A DNA stretch of 64,000 bases from Minisyncoccus sp023229485 (lineage in GTDB: Bacteria; Patescibacteriota; Minisyncoccia; Minisyncoccales; Minisyncoccaceae): NCBI GenBank assembly GCA_041663645.1, contig JBAYMH010000004.1:21259-85258 (forward strand). The letters are read 5' to 3'. The number at the start of each line of letters is the position of its first letter. Positions within the stretch are counted from its first letter, which is position 1. Shown here in pieces: positions 28,401-33,484 of the stretch. Under the pieces are notes generated by a model. The model ran no database searches. It saw only the letters and a list, made by a program, of their open reading frames with translations, and had not been told where the DNA came from. Both the position numbers and the translations under genes were made by a program.

Positions 28401-28506
28401 TGGAGATGTGAACACTACTCTTAGTGGTGTGAGATTTTCTACTGATGGCTCTCGTGTTCTTCTTATTATAGATGGTGTGTTGTATTTGGGAACGTTTCTT
28501 CCCTAA
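25468..28506 (+). CDS. Giant pilin-like multidomain adhesin (LamG, Ig-like, FN3 repeats, Asp-box propeller)
   Basis: 1012 residues. Type IV prepilin signal KAFTLVEIIITIAIIGIMAS at the start, with Ala where the cleavage Gly is usual and Glu at +5. Next is a LamG/concanavalin-type domain (about 50-270), then a Big_3-like Ig domain (about 275-350). Four Fn3-like repeats follow (about 355-690), each with paired Cys in xxLxCxxxx...xxCSW. The C-terminal third has at least six sialidase-type Asp boxes (SSDFGTTW, SSDYGATW, STNYGTTW, SSDYGTTW, SLDYGSTW), so probably a six- or seven-blade beta-propeller. Likely a tip or surface adhesin assembled by a type IV pilus-like system. Confidence 0.85.
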   Translation: MSKIKAFTLVEIIITIAIIGIMASIIYINYINESSYQSTLTKAKTFAVSVPLSIPTSFVSTWKFDGSTAISSPATTADLFDSWGDASGTSVSGTVVLGEDSCIFGKCIYFNGTSDVISTGSSEGILNKKSNWTISAWVKPDANGGKDCFYSEGEGSNTIFNACITADNNISVSIYRGGVLEEITTSASVNKINRGKWNYIVISLMNGDSSGILKFWLNGDLIFSTNNQSKIDYTSSAIQGNIGASVNGADYFKGAIDDIQIYSDYVSSAAISSTTRELVSIAITSPASKTSYAINDTLDINGLIVTGTYTDSTTNIETITTSNITGFNSSSPVENQVLTITFNGKTTTYNISVVPTIPTNLACYGSSATTVSCSWTAVSGSGITYRLRVDSSDSNIISSSTIPAYSSGLTCNTNHNYEIKACSGSACSNYSATVSASTLVCPPVAPASLTCSTNSKTAITCSWPTSTGATAYDLERNGSSAELLTNTRADTDLTCGTSYTYRVRAKNAGGNSGWVATSPATTTTAICAPIAPTSLTCTPASGTSMNCSWTASEGATSYVLKRGLSTVYNNSGTSFTDSSLICGTSYNYQVQACDGTDCSGSTTTSATTVVCPPAIPATLTCTGASASLINCSWSSVSGTTLYQLQRDGTTIQNSSATSKADSGILCDTYAYQVNACNAGGCSGWKTATGSTIQCYAVKNLNISTGIQIASSSDFSRIYYHGGTGSNTIYGSSDFGTTWSTASQPQGSATSYYFEGLAASGNGSRLLAGSSSGIDLDLGRLFVSSDYGATWTETQPSGNVTVVWSRLAISNDGSKMYAAGYNGPGYSGWHIYLSTNYGTTWTELTGIQRWLSFDISTNGAYVYASNATENKLYKSSDYGTTWAEIGSYANDLSVSGDGARIIYSNTKWSGSTIVSGGNLYLSSNYGATITEIFPAGSGIKGWRTQGMSSNGARMIAGIRSGRIYMSLDYGSTWSEIRPLGDVNTTLSGVRFSTDGSRVLLIIDGVLYLGTFLP

Positions 28507-28581
28507 TTAATCAAGGAATAGAGTTGATGAAAGCTAATTTTTAAGGTAAGTTTAATTTATAATAATAATGATTTTAGAAAG

Positions 28582-29061
28582 ATGAAAGTAAATATTTTTA
28601 TTGAAAATCCAAAAGGTAGTCACAATAAGTATGAGCTTGATAAAGAGACAAACAAAATAATGCTCGATAGGGTTTTACATTCTGCTGTATATTGGCCATT
28701 TGAATATGGATTTTTGGAAGATACCTTGGCGGATGATGGCGATCCTTTAGATGTTTTAGTCTTGTCTGAGAGTCCTACGTTTCCTGGATGTGTTGTGCCA
28801 TGTAGGGTAATTGGAATGCTTAATATGGAAGATGAGGCTGGTCTTGATTATAAGATTATTGCGGTTCCAGATGATAAAATAGATCCTCGTTTTAAAGAAA
28901 TACAGGATATTTCTGATGTTAGCGAACATCAACAAAAAATGATTCAGGAATTTTTTGAAACGTATAAAAGATTGGAGGTTGGGAAATGGGTAAAAATTAC
29001 TGGTTTTGAATCCAGAGAGATTGCCGAAAATATTATTGAGAAGTCGCGTATTAATAAATAA
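28582..29061 (+). CDS. ppa: Soluble inorganic pyrophosphatase (family I)
   Basis: 159 residues. Family I signature DDGDPLDVLVL with the three metal-binding Asp, plus YPFEYGF-type WPFEYGFLEDT and the late KRLEVGKWVKITGFES region. Hydrolyses PPi to drive biosynthesis. Followed 18 nt later by a ferredoxin gene. Confidence 0.95.
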   Translation: MKVNIFIENPKGSHNKYELDKETNKIMLDRVLHSAVYWPFEYGFLEDTLADDGDPLDVLVLSESPTFPGCVVPCRVIGMLNMEDEAGLDYKIIAVPDDKIDPRFKEIQDISDVSEHQQKMIQEFFETYKRLEVGKWVKITGFESREIAENIIEKSRINK

Positions 29062-29079
29062 ACAAATAAAATATAAAAA

Positions 29080-29277
29080 ATGGAATATTCAGTTGATAAA
29101 GAAAAGTGTATTGGTTGTGGAAGTTGTAATTTAGCTTGTCCGAGTGGTATGGGCATGGGAAATGATGGAAAAGCTAGTGTAATATCTGCTAATGAGGTAG
29201 AAAGTTGCGGAGGCGTTGATTTGTGTCCTTATGACGCAATCGTAGAAGTGACACAAAGTAACGATGAAGAAGTTTAA
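29080..29277 (+). CDS. Small [4Fe-4S] ferredoxin
   Basis: 65 residues. CIGCGSCNLACP near the N-terminus and CGGVDLCP near residue 45 match single-cluster ferredoxins, in which the distant Cys completes the cluster and the remaining pair may form a disulfide. A plausible electron partner for the [FeFe] hydrogenase at the window start. Terminator at 29293. Confidence 0.88.
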   Translation: MEYSVDKEKCIGCGSCNLACPSGMGMGNDGKASVISANEVESCGGVDLCPYDAIVEVTQSNDEEV

Positions 29278-29292
29278 TTACAAGAAATTAGA

Positions 29293-29353
29293 AACTCGCA
29301 TTCGCGAGTTTTTTATTAGACTACTGGACAATAATTTTTTTTAATTATAGTAT
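29293..29353 (+). promoter_or_regulatory. Terminator (29293-29316) then promoter (29325-29353)
   Basis: AACTCGC, loop ATTC, GCGAGTT and T5 end the ppa-ferredoxin operon. TGGACA (29325) and TAGTAT (29348) with a 17 bp spacer start the next one. Confidence 0.7.
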
Positions 29354-29379
29354 TATTTTGTTGAAATAAATGAAAAAGT

Positions 29380-29589
29380 ATGAAAATTACAAAAGAAACA
29401 AAACTTGATAAAATTTTAGAAATTGAGGGAGCAGAGGAGGTATTGTTTAATTATGAAGTGCCTTGTCTTTCTTGTCCTTGTGCCAAATATGAATTGGCAG
29501 AGCTTGATATTGGCTTTGTTTGTGAGAAATATGATATTGATTGCGATAAATTAATTGGTGAGTTAAATAAGAGAATTGAAGAAAAATAA
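29380..29589 (+). CDS. DUF1858 (hybrid-cluster-associated disulfide) domain protein
   Basis: 69 residues, a single DUF1858-type domain with a variant Cys region CLSCPCAKYELAELD and a further Cys pair later. Such domains sit in redox or hybrid-cluster proteins and may bind a metal or form redox disulfides. Five nt before the ComEC-like gene. Confidence 0.75.
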   Translation: MKITKETKLDKILEIEGAEEVLFNYEVPCLSCPCAKYELAELDIGFVCEKYDIDCDKLIGELNKRIEEK

Positions 29590-29594
29590 GATAA

Positions 29595-30464
29595 ATGAAA
29601 AAGACTGCTTATATTATTTTAACTGTTTTGGTTATTATTAATATCATTAGTTGGTCATTTTTATTTTCAACAAAAGATAACTTGCTTAAGGTTATCTTTT
29701 TTGATGTTGGGCAGGGGGATGGAATTTTTATAGAAACTTTAGATAAAAAACAAATAGTAATTGATGGTGGTCCTGATTATAATTTAATGGCTGAAAAGAT
29801 TTCTGAAGAATTACCTTTCTGGGATAAGGAGATTGATGCAATTATTTTAACTCATACCGATAGCGATCACATGAATGGGCTTTTGGGTGTTTTAGAAAAA
29901 TATAAGGTTGATAATATTTTATGGACTGGAGTAAAAAAAGAAGGGATGGAAAAGAAAATAGAAAATTGGGAAAATATAGTAAATAAGGAAGTAGAAAATA
30001 ATGGGGCTAAAGTTTTTTTAGTTAAAAATACTAATACCATATTGACTAGCAATATGAGTTTAAATTTTCTTTGGCCAGAAAAAATTAATGAGAAAATTAA
30101 TAGTAACGATTCTAACGATTATTCCTTAGCTTCAAGATTATGTTATTTAAAAACATGTTTTTTATTTATGGGTGATATGTCTTTTAATGAAGAAAAAAAT
30201 GTCATTCGAGATGAGGATATAAAGGGCGATATTTTAAAGGTTGCTCATCATGGTTCAAAATATGCAACGTCTAATGAATTTATATCCGCGGTTTCTCCAA
30301 AGTTGGCAATAATTGAAGTGGGTAAAAACAGTTATGGGCATCCAGCTTTAGAAACGATAAAAAGATTAGAGGATTATGGGGCTAAGGTAGTGAGAACGGA
30401 CACGCAGGGGGATATTACTGTTTTCTCGGACGGGCAAGATTATAAGATAGTTTATGAAAAATAG
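29595..30464 (+). CDS. ComEC/Rec2 C-terminal-type metallo-beta-lactamase-fold hydrolase
   Basis: 289 residues. N-terminal membrane anchor or signal (about 5-25), then the beta-lactamase-fold domain of ComEC: FFDVGQGDGIFIET, TLTHTDSDHMNGLLG (the HxDxDH-type metal site, here HTDSDH) and late KVAHHGSKYAT. The ComEC channel domains are absent here, so this is the stand-alone extracytoplasmic hydrolase form, perhaps degrading the non-transported DNA strand. Confidence 0.88.
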   Translation: MKKTAYIILTVLVIINIISWSFLFSTKDNLLKVIFFDVGQGDGIFIETLDKKQIVIDGGPDYNLMAEKISEELPFWDKEIDAIILTHTDSDHMNGLLGVLEKYKVDNILWTGVKKEGMEKKIENWENIVNKEVENNGAKVFLVKNTNTILTSNMSLNFLWPEKINEKINSNDSNDYSLASRLCYLKTCFLFMGDMSFNEEKNVIRDEDIKGDILKVAHHGSKYATSNEFISAVSPKLAIIEVGKNSYGHPALETIKRLEDYGAKVVRTDTQGDITVFSDGQDYKIVYEK

Positions 30465-30480
30465 GCGGCGGATTCAAGTA

Positions 30481-30509
30481 TTAACATATATGCGAAAGGA
30501 TGATATAAA
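30481..30509 (+). promoter_or_regulatory. Promoter of the structured RNA
   Basis: TTAACA at 30481 and TATAAA at 30504, exactly 17 bp apart, predict a start at about 30514-30516, where the RNA's closing stem begins. Confidence 0.75.
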
Positions 30510-30513
30510 TTAA

Positions 30514-30670
30514 GTGGTTCTATGTTTTAAATTTCCTAACAAATTTATATAGGGAGCCTACTTTTTTTGACTACCGTGGTAGTTGAAATCGGTGCCCACT
30601 TCAAAAGTGGTTAGGACTTCTTAAAATCGTAGAACCATAAATAGCGCCCGATGGACGCTATTTATTCTAT
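30514..30670 (+). ncRNA. Structured small RNA, 6S-like
   Basis: No ORF. A long closing helix runs in three segments: TGGTTCTA 30515-30522 with TAGAACCA 30630-30637, TTTTAA with TTAAAA, and CCTAAC 30535-30540 with GTTAGG, separated by small internal loops. Inside lie an open region, a GGGAGCC/GGTGCCC arm closed by a ACTACC-GT-GGTAGT hairpin, and a small ACTT-AAGT hairpin on the 3' side. It ends in a terminator (AAATAGCG 30639, CGCTATTT 30656-30663). Long rod, central bubble and 3'-side hairpin are the layout of 6S RNA, the RNA polymerase regulator; primary sequence does not prove it. An SRP RNA motif is absent. Confidence 0.7.
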
Positions 30671-30735
30671 GAAAAAGAGAGTGGTTCGGGAGATGCTTAT
30701 AAACATGTTTGAGAAATTGTGGAAAATAAAAAAAG

Positions 30736-30809
30736 GGGCGTTTAGCTCAGTTGGTTAGAGCGTTGCGTTCACATCGCAGAGGTCACAAGTTCGAATCTTG
30801 TAACGCCCA
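30736..30809 (+). tRNA. tRNA-Val (CAC)
   Basis: Full cloverleaf: acceptor GGGCGTT/AACGCCC, D arm GCTCAGTTGGTTAGAGC, anticodon loop TTCACAT (CAC), T arm ACAAG-TTCGAAT-CTTGT. CCA is not encoded. Confidence 0.97.
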
Positions 30810-30884
30810 CATTAAGAATTTAAAGTATTGGCATTATATTACAAACGAGAGTATAGTGGACTCAGTAAGTTTGGAGGACGAGGG

Positions 30885-31172
30885 ATGTTACTTAATCAAA
30901 AAGATTGGTATTTGTATGTTCGGGACAGATGCACTGATAGTCGTATGAGGGGTGTATATGGAAGAACATTGCCTTATGGCGAATTTAGCTTTGACGGCTT
31001 GACTAGCTATAGGTTGTTTAGAATTTCCAGCATGATAACTAATGAGATGTGCTGGGGAAGAACTTATCCTATTGGTCGCATGTGGAAGATAAGGAGAAAA
31101 ATTGGGAAGTTTTTCTTTATTCTGGGTTGTTATTTTTGGAATAAAGAATTTTATAGAAGTGAGATGTGGTAA
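30885..31172 (+). CDS. Hypothetical basic protein
   Basis: 95 residues from ATG 30885, chosen because a good GGAGG lies 8-12 nt upstream; a longer TTG start at 30828 is possible. Rich in Arg, Tyr, Trp and Phe (VRDRCTDSRMRGVYGRTLPYGEF, then IRRKIGKFFFILGCYFW). No domain recognised. It sits after tRNA-Val and is followed directly by a good terminator, which supports expression. Confidence 0.5.
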   Translation: MLLNQKDWYLYVRDRCTDSRMRGVYGRTLPYGEFSFDGLTSYRLFRISSMITNEMCWGRTYPIGRMWKIRRKIGKFFFILGCYFWNKEFYRSEMW

Positions 31173-31177
31173 ATTTT

Positions 31178-31200
31178 AGTGCTCTTTGGGGCACTTTTTA
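31178..31200 (+). terminator. Intrinsic terminator
   Basis: AGTGCTC, loop TTTG, GGGCACT, then T5. Confidence 0.85.
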
Positions 31201-31216
31201 TTTTGATAATTTTGAA

Positions 31217-31345
31217 TTGACTTATGAATTATAAGGTTATAGTATTAATTATGGATATAAAAATATATCATAATTTAATAGGATCGAATTTTATCAATTT
31301 AGATACCGATTAGGCACATCATTTTTGATGTGTTTATTTTTTATA
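31217..31345 (+). ncRNA. Short transcription unit: promoter, ~85 nt RNA or 20-aa leaderless peptide, terminator
   Basis: TTGACT (31217) and TAGTAT (31240), 17 bp apart, place the start at about 31251, exactly on an ATG that opens a 20-codon frame (31251-31313, MDIKIYHNLIGSNFINLDTD). A terminator follows at once (CACATCA 31315, loop TTTT, TGATGTG, T-rich tail to 31345). Either a small regulatory RNA or a leaderless micro-peptide; the sequence alone cannot decide. Confidence 0.5.
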
Positions 31346-31350
31346 AAACT

Positions 31351-31379
31351 TTGACTTTTAAAAATAGTGGTTATAATAT
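31351..31379 (+). promoter_or_regulatory. Promoter of small Cys-rich protein gene
   Basis: TTGACT and TAATAT with a 17 bp spacer, 48 nt upstream of the ATG at 31427. Confidence 0.7.
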
Positions 31380-31426
31380 CCTCATTCTAGGGTTATTAGT
31401 ATTTATTAATTAAATATTAAAAATAT

Positions 31427-31642
31427 ATGAAATATTATATAGATATTAAAGCTCAGCCCAATGGTGATTATGAAATTCATACAAAAGAATGTACGCATTT
31501 ACCTATACATAAAAATATAAAATATCTTGGGGAGTTTCCGAATTGCAAGGAGGCCTTAAGGGAGGCAAAAAAATATTATACTGAAGCGAACGGATGTTAT
31601 TATTGTTCAAGTGATTGCCACGAAGAAAATTTTGATATTTAA
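31427..31642 (+). CDS. Small Cys/His protein of unknown function
   Basis: 71 residues with ECTHLP near residue 21 and NGCYYCSSDCHEEN near the C-terminus, together a plausible CxnCxxCxxxCH metal or redox site. The N-terminal half is a beta-rich segment (YYIDIKAQPNGDYEIH). I recall similar short proteins scattered in environmental bacteria but no function. Own promoter. It lies just before the interrupted tRNA-Gly copy. Confidence 0.7.
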   Translation: MKYYIDIKAQPNGDYEIHTKECTHLPIHKNIKYLGEFPNCKEALREAKKYYTEANGCYYCSSDCHEENFDI

Positions 31643-31688
31643 ATAGGTTTGTGGTAAATATTAGTTATTGTATGCGGGAGTAGCTTAG

Positions 31689-31770
31689 GTGGCTTGCGAA
31701 GCAAGGCCGGAAGTTTGACTGAAACTGAGGCGGGCCCCGAAACATTTTCGGCAGAAAATGATTGAGGGGG
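31689..31770 (+). repeat. Hairpin element G1, in the tRNA D loop
   Basis: Extra hairpin CTTGC-GAA-GCAAG (31693-31705). P2 at 31706-31731 is GCC-GGA-AGTTT, loop GACTG, AAACT-GA-GGC. P3 at 31735-31769 is CCCC-GA-AA-CATTTTC, loop GGCA, GAAAATG-ATT-GA-GGGG. Closed by the tRNA D stem. Confidence 0.75.
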
Positions 31771-31801
31771 AGCGTTTGCTTCCCAAGCAAAAGATCGCGG
31801 G

Positions 31802-31888
31802 ATTGATTCGTGAAGCGAATCAATGACGGAGGCCTGTCTGAGGCCGAGTCGGGTTGCTAAAATTTTTCAGCAGAAAAATATTTAGCAA
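31802..31888 (+). repeat. Hairpin element G2, in the tRNA T loop
   Basis: Extra 9 bp hairpin 31802-31824. P2 at 31825-31850 is GAC-GGA-GGCCT, loop GTCTG, AGGCC-GA-GTC. P3 at 31854-31888 has a 15 bp arm with one bulge and loop AGCA. The closing stem is the extended tRNA T stem GCGGGATT/AATCCCGT. Confidence 0.75.
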
Positions 31889-31931
31889 GAATCCCGTCTT
31901 CCTTTAAAAAACTAGAGTATGTGGTTATTAT

Positions 31932-32004
31932 GCGGGAGTAGCTTAGTTGGTAGAGCGTTTGCTTCCCAAGCAAAAGATCGCGGGTTCGAATCCCGTCTTC
32001 CGCT
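31932..32004 (+). tRNA. tRNA-Gly (CCC)
   Basis: Complete cloverleaf: acceptor GCGGGAG with CTTCCGC, D arm GCTTAGTTGGTAGAGC, anticodon arm TTTGC-TTCCCAA-GCAAA (CCC), T arm GCGGG-TTCGAAT-CCCGT. CCA not encoded. Confidence 0.96.
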
Positions 32005-32022
32005 CATATTTAAAAAAAGAAA

Positions 32023-32110
32023 GATGGGATTTGAAGCCGGAAGTGCGGCTGGCACTGAGGCAGGCCGGAGGAAAATTCTAGCAAGAATTTATCCGATGGC
32101 GAATCCCGTC
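32023..32110 (+). repeat. Three-way-junction element G3, downstream of tRNA-Gly
   Basis: Closing stem GATGGGATT (32023-32031) with AATCCCGTC (32102-32110), one G:U pair. P2 at 32036-32061: GCC-GGA-AGTGC, loop GGCTG, GCACT-GA-GGC. P3 at 32064-32100: GCCG-GA-GG-A-AAATTCT, loop AGCA, AGAATTT-AT-CC-GA-TGGC. The left arm extended to 32035 can also pair over 13 positions (two G:U) with the tRNA's own T arm at 31985-31997. Confidence 0.75.
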
Positions 32111-32120
32111 TTCCGCTCAT
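32100..32120 (+). repeat. Copy of the tRNA-Gly 3' end
   Basis: 21 bp identical to the T-arm/acceptor end of tRNA-Gly plus two flanking bases (31987-32007). It lies right after element G3 like a target-site copy. Confidence 0.85.
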
Positions 32121-32141
32121 TTTGAAATCTGTTTAGTTTGG

Positions 32142-32182
32142 CTATGAGATCAAACCTCCCAAAGGAGGTTGCGACCTCATAG
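32142..32182 (+). other. Two-part hairpin upstream of tRNA-Leu
   Basis: CTATGAG/CTCATAG (7 bp) outside, AACCTCC-CAAA-GGAGGTT (7 bp) inside. No T-tract, so not a terminator. It lacks the GNCTG and RGCA loops of the element family. Role unknown. Confidence 0.5.
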
Positions 32183-32195
32183 TTGTGATGAGTCT

Positions 32196-32277
32196 GGGCA
32201 TGTGGCGGAATTGGCAGACGCGTACGCTTCAGGTGCGTATGAAGAAATTCGTGTGAGTTCAAGTCTCACCATGCCCA
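32196..32277 (+). tRNA. tRNA-Leu (CAG)
   Basis: Class II tRNA: acceptor GGGCATG/CATGCCC, D arm with GGCAGACGC, anticodon arm TACGC-TTCAGGT-GCGTA (CAG), short variable arm, T arm GTGAG-TTCAAGT-CTCAC. CCA not encoded. Confidence 0.95.
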
Positions 32278-32437
32278 CAAAATAATTTAATATTAGTAGC
32301 TGAGACTTGAAGGCTTTTGATTGACTGAATCAAAAGCCAGCCTGAGCCAGTTTTAGCAAAAACTGATGCGAAGGCAAGTCTCACCATGCCCACAAAATAA
32401 TTTAATATTAGTAGCTGAGACTTGAAGGCTTTTGATT
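32260..32437 (+). repeat. 63 bp direct repeat spanning the tRNA-Leu 3' end (115 bp period)
   Basis: 32260-32322 and 32375-32437 are identical over 63 bp. Each contains the tRNA-Leu T-arm/acceptor end, a spacer, the left closing arm and the left arm of P2 of element L1. The second copy stops exactly where the P2 loop would begin. The remainder of the gap to 32514 holds only a TATAAT box (32474) for the next gene. Confidence 0.9.
32301..32383 (+). repeat. Three-way-junction element L1, downstream of tRNA-Leu
   Basis: Closing stem TGAGACTTG (32301-32309) with CAAGTCTCA (32375-32383), the latter a copy of the tRNA T arm. P2 is a perfect 11 bp hairpin 32312-32338 with loop GACTG. P3 at 32340-32375: GCCT-GA-GC-CAGTTTT, loop AGCA, AAAACTG-AT-GC-GA-AGGC. 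The left arm also forms an 11 bp perfect inverted repeat with the tRNA itself (32258-32268). Confidence 0.75.
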
Positions 32438-32514
32438 AAATCATTATTTCTCCTTTTTGTATTCATTTTGTGGTATAATATTTTGGAATAAGAAATAAAT
32501 TTAAAATCAAAAAT

Positions 32515-33282
32515 ATGAAAAATAAAGGATTTGCAATTCAGTGGATTATCCTTATAATAGTGGCTGTTCTTTTGGTGGGTGTGGGTATTTATTTTATTTT
32601 TGCTGGGCTAAAAGGTAATGAACAGCAAGGGAATCAAAAAACTCCTATAGAGAATATTCCTGTTAATAATAATCCTGCCGAAACACCTCCTGTAGCTACA
32701 ATTAAAGATGTTACTTATATTATTGATAGTAATCCTGTAAAATTTATAGAAGGTAAGTCTAACAATTTTAGTGTCGGAATTTCAGCTCAAGGAGATTTTA
32801 ATCTGGATGGAGGAATTGATACCGTGTCTATTTTGACTAATTCTCAAAATGATAAAAAATCATATTATATTTCCGTAGCACTTAAAGATGGGGATAATTT
32901 AAAAGGAACAAATGCAATTCTCTTACCATCCGACATGGAACCAAAGGTTATATCCGTAAAGGATAGTGTAATTATTGTTTCTTATGTTGAAAGAACTGAC
33001 TCTGATCCGATTTATAATAGGTTAGCTAAAATAATTAGCAATGGATATATTGTCGAGGATGGAATTTTGAAGGAAGTTGCACCTGCCGTAGTTGCTGAAA
33101 AAGGATGTATTTCGTCTGGCGGGAAAGTTATCACTCTTTCTTGTTGTAAGACCGCAAGAGATTTTCCAAATTTTTGTGTCATGGGAGCTTGCGGGTGTTC
33201 TCCTGCGAATAGCAGGGAAATAAAAGTGTGCGAGTGCGAAGAAAATAAATGTTTTAATGGTAATGATTGTGTAATTAGATAG
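32515..33282 (+). CDS. Membrane-anchored secreted protein, unknown
   Basis: 255 residues. One N-terminal transmembrane segment (about 7-29), a Pro/Asn linker, a beta-rich extracellular region (about 60-195) with DFNLDGGIDTVSILTNSQNDKKSYYISVAL, which resembles an FG-GAP/VCBS-like calcium loop, and a Cys-rich tail (about 197-255, ten or more Cys). TATAAT box at 32474 with an extended TGTGG. Function not recognised. Confidence 0.75.
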   Translation: MKNKGFAIQWIILIIVAVLLVGVGIYFIFAGLKGNEQQGNQKTPIENIPVNNNPAETPPVATIKDVTYIIDSNPVKFIEGKSNNFSVGISAQGDFNLDGGIDTVSILTNSQNDKKSYYISVALKDGDNLKGTNAILLPSDMEPKVISVKDSVIIVSYVERTDSDPIYNRLAKIISNGYIVEDGILKEVAPAVVAEKGCISSGGKVITLSCCKTARDFPNFCVMGACGCSPANSREIKVCECEENKCFNGNDCVIR

Positions 33283-33376
33283 AATCGGTGGCTTGAGTAG
33301 AAGTTTTTATTCCTACTCTTAATTTACAGTGAAGATGTGAGCCTTTTTTAGCTCTCTGAACCATAATGAAATAAGG

Positions 33377-33451
33377 TTGACTTTTAGGGAGTTAATTGAT
33401 AATCTTTGTGTATCGATATCCTTAAATTGAGCATTTGATATGCTCTTTTTT
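33377..33451 (+). promoter_or_regulatory. Promoter followed closely by a terminator
   Basis: TTGACT (33377) and TAATCT (33400), 17 bp apart; then GAGCAT, loop TTGAT, ATGCTC and six T (33429-33451). Any transcript would be about 40 nt unless read through into the next gene, so it may be an attenuator or a tiny RNA. The rest of the gap 33283-33376 shows a GAGTAG/CTACTC hairpin at about 33293-33317 and nothing else. Confidence 0.45.
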
Positions 33452-33484
33452 AATGAAGATTATAATTGATGATATTTATAGAAA

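Larger units (their letters stand above)
31674..31902 (+). pseudogene. tRNA-Gly pseudogene interrupted in D loop and T loop
   Basis: The 5' acceptor strand, D-stem start, whole anticodon arm and T-stem match the intact tRNA-Gly(CCC) at 31932; the block 31771-31801 is identical to it. Insertions G1 (82 nt) and G2 (87 nt) replace the tips of the D and T loops. The 3' acceptor strand is lost after CTTCC, so it cannot form a normal tRNA. Both inserts are related structured elements. Confidence 0.85.

Noticed and set aside
30810..30835. An anti-T-arm element after tRNA-Val
   Set aside because: AAGAATTTAAAGT resembles a T-arm complement only loosely and no GNCTG or RGCA hairpins follow.
30751..30948. 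65-codon ORF starting in tRNA-Val
   Set aside because: Starts inside the tRNA and overlaps the better-supported ORF at 30885.
31689..31888. Group I or group II introns in the tRNA-Gly copy
   Set aside because: Insertions are only 82-87 nt, sit in D and T loops instead of the anticodon loop, and lack intron cores.
31919..32125. 68-codon ORF in the tRNA-Gly region
   Set aside because: It runs through tRNA-Gly and element G3; the reading frame is a by-product of the RNA genes.
31674..32437. CRISPR array
   Set aside because: Repeats here are not regularly spaced, repeat sequences differ and are explained by tRNA copies and hairpins; no cas genes.
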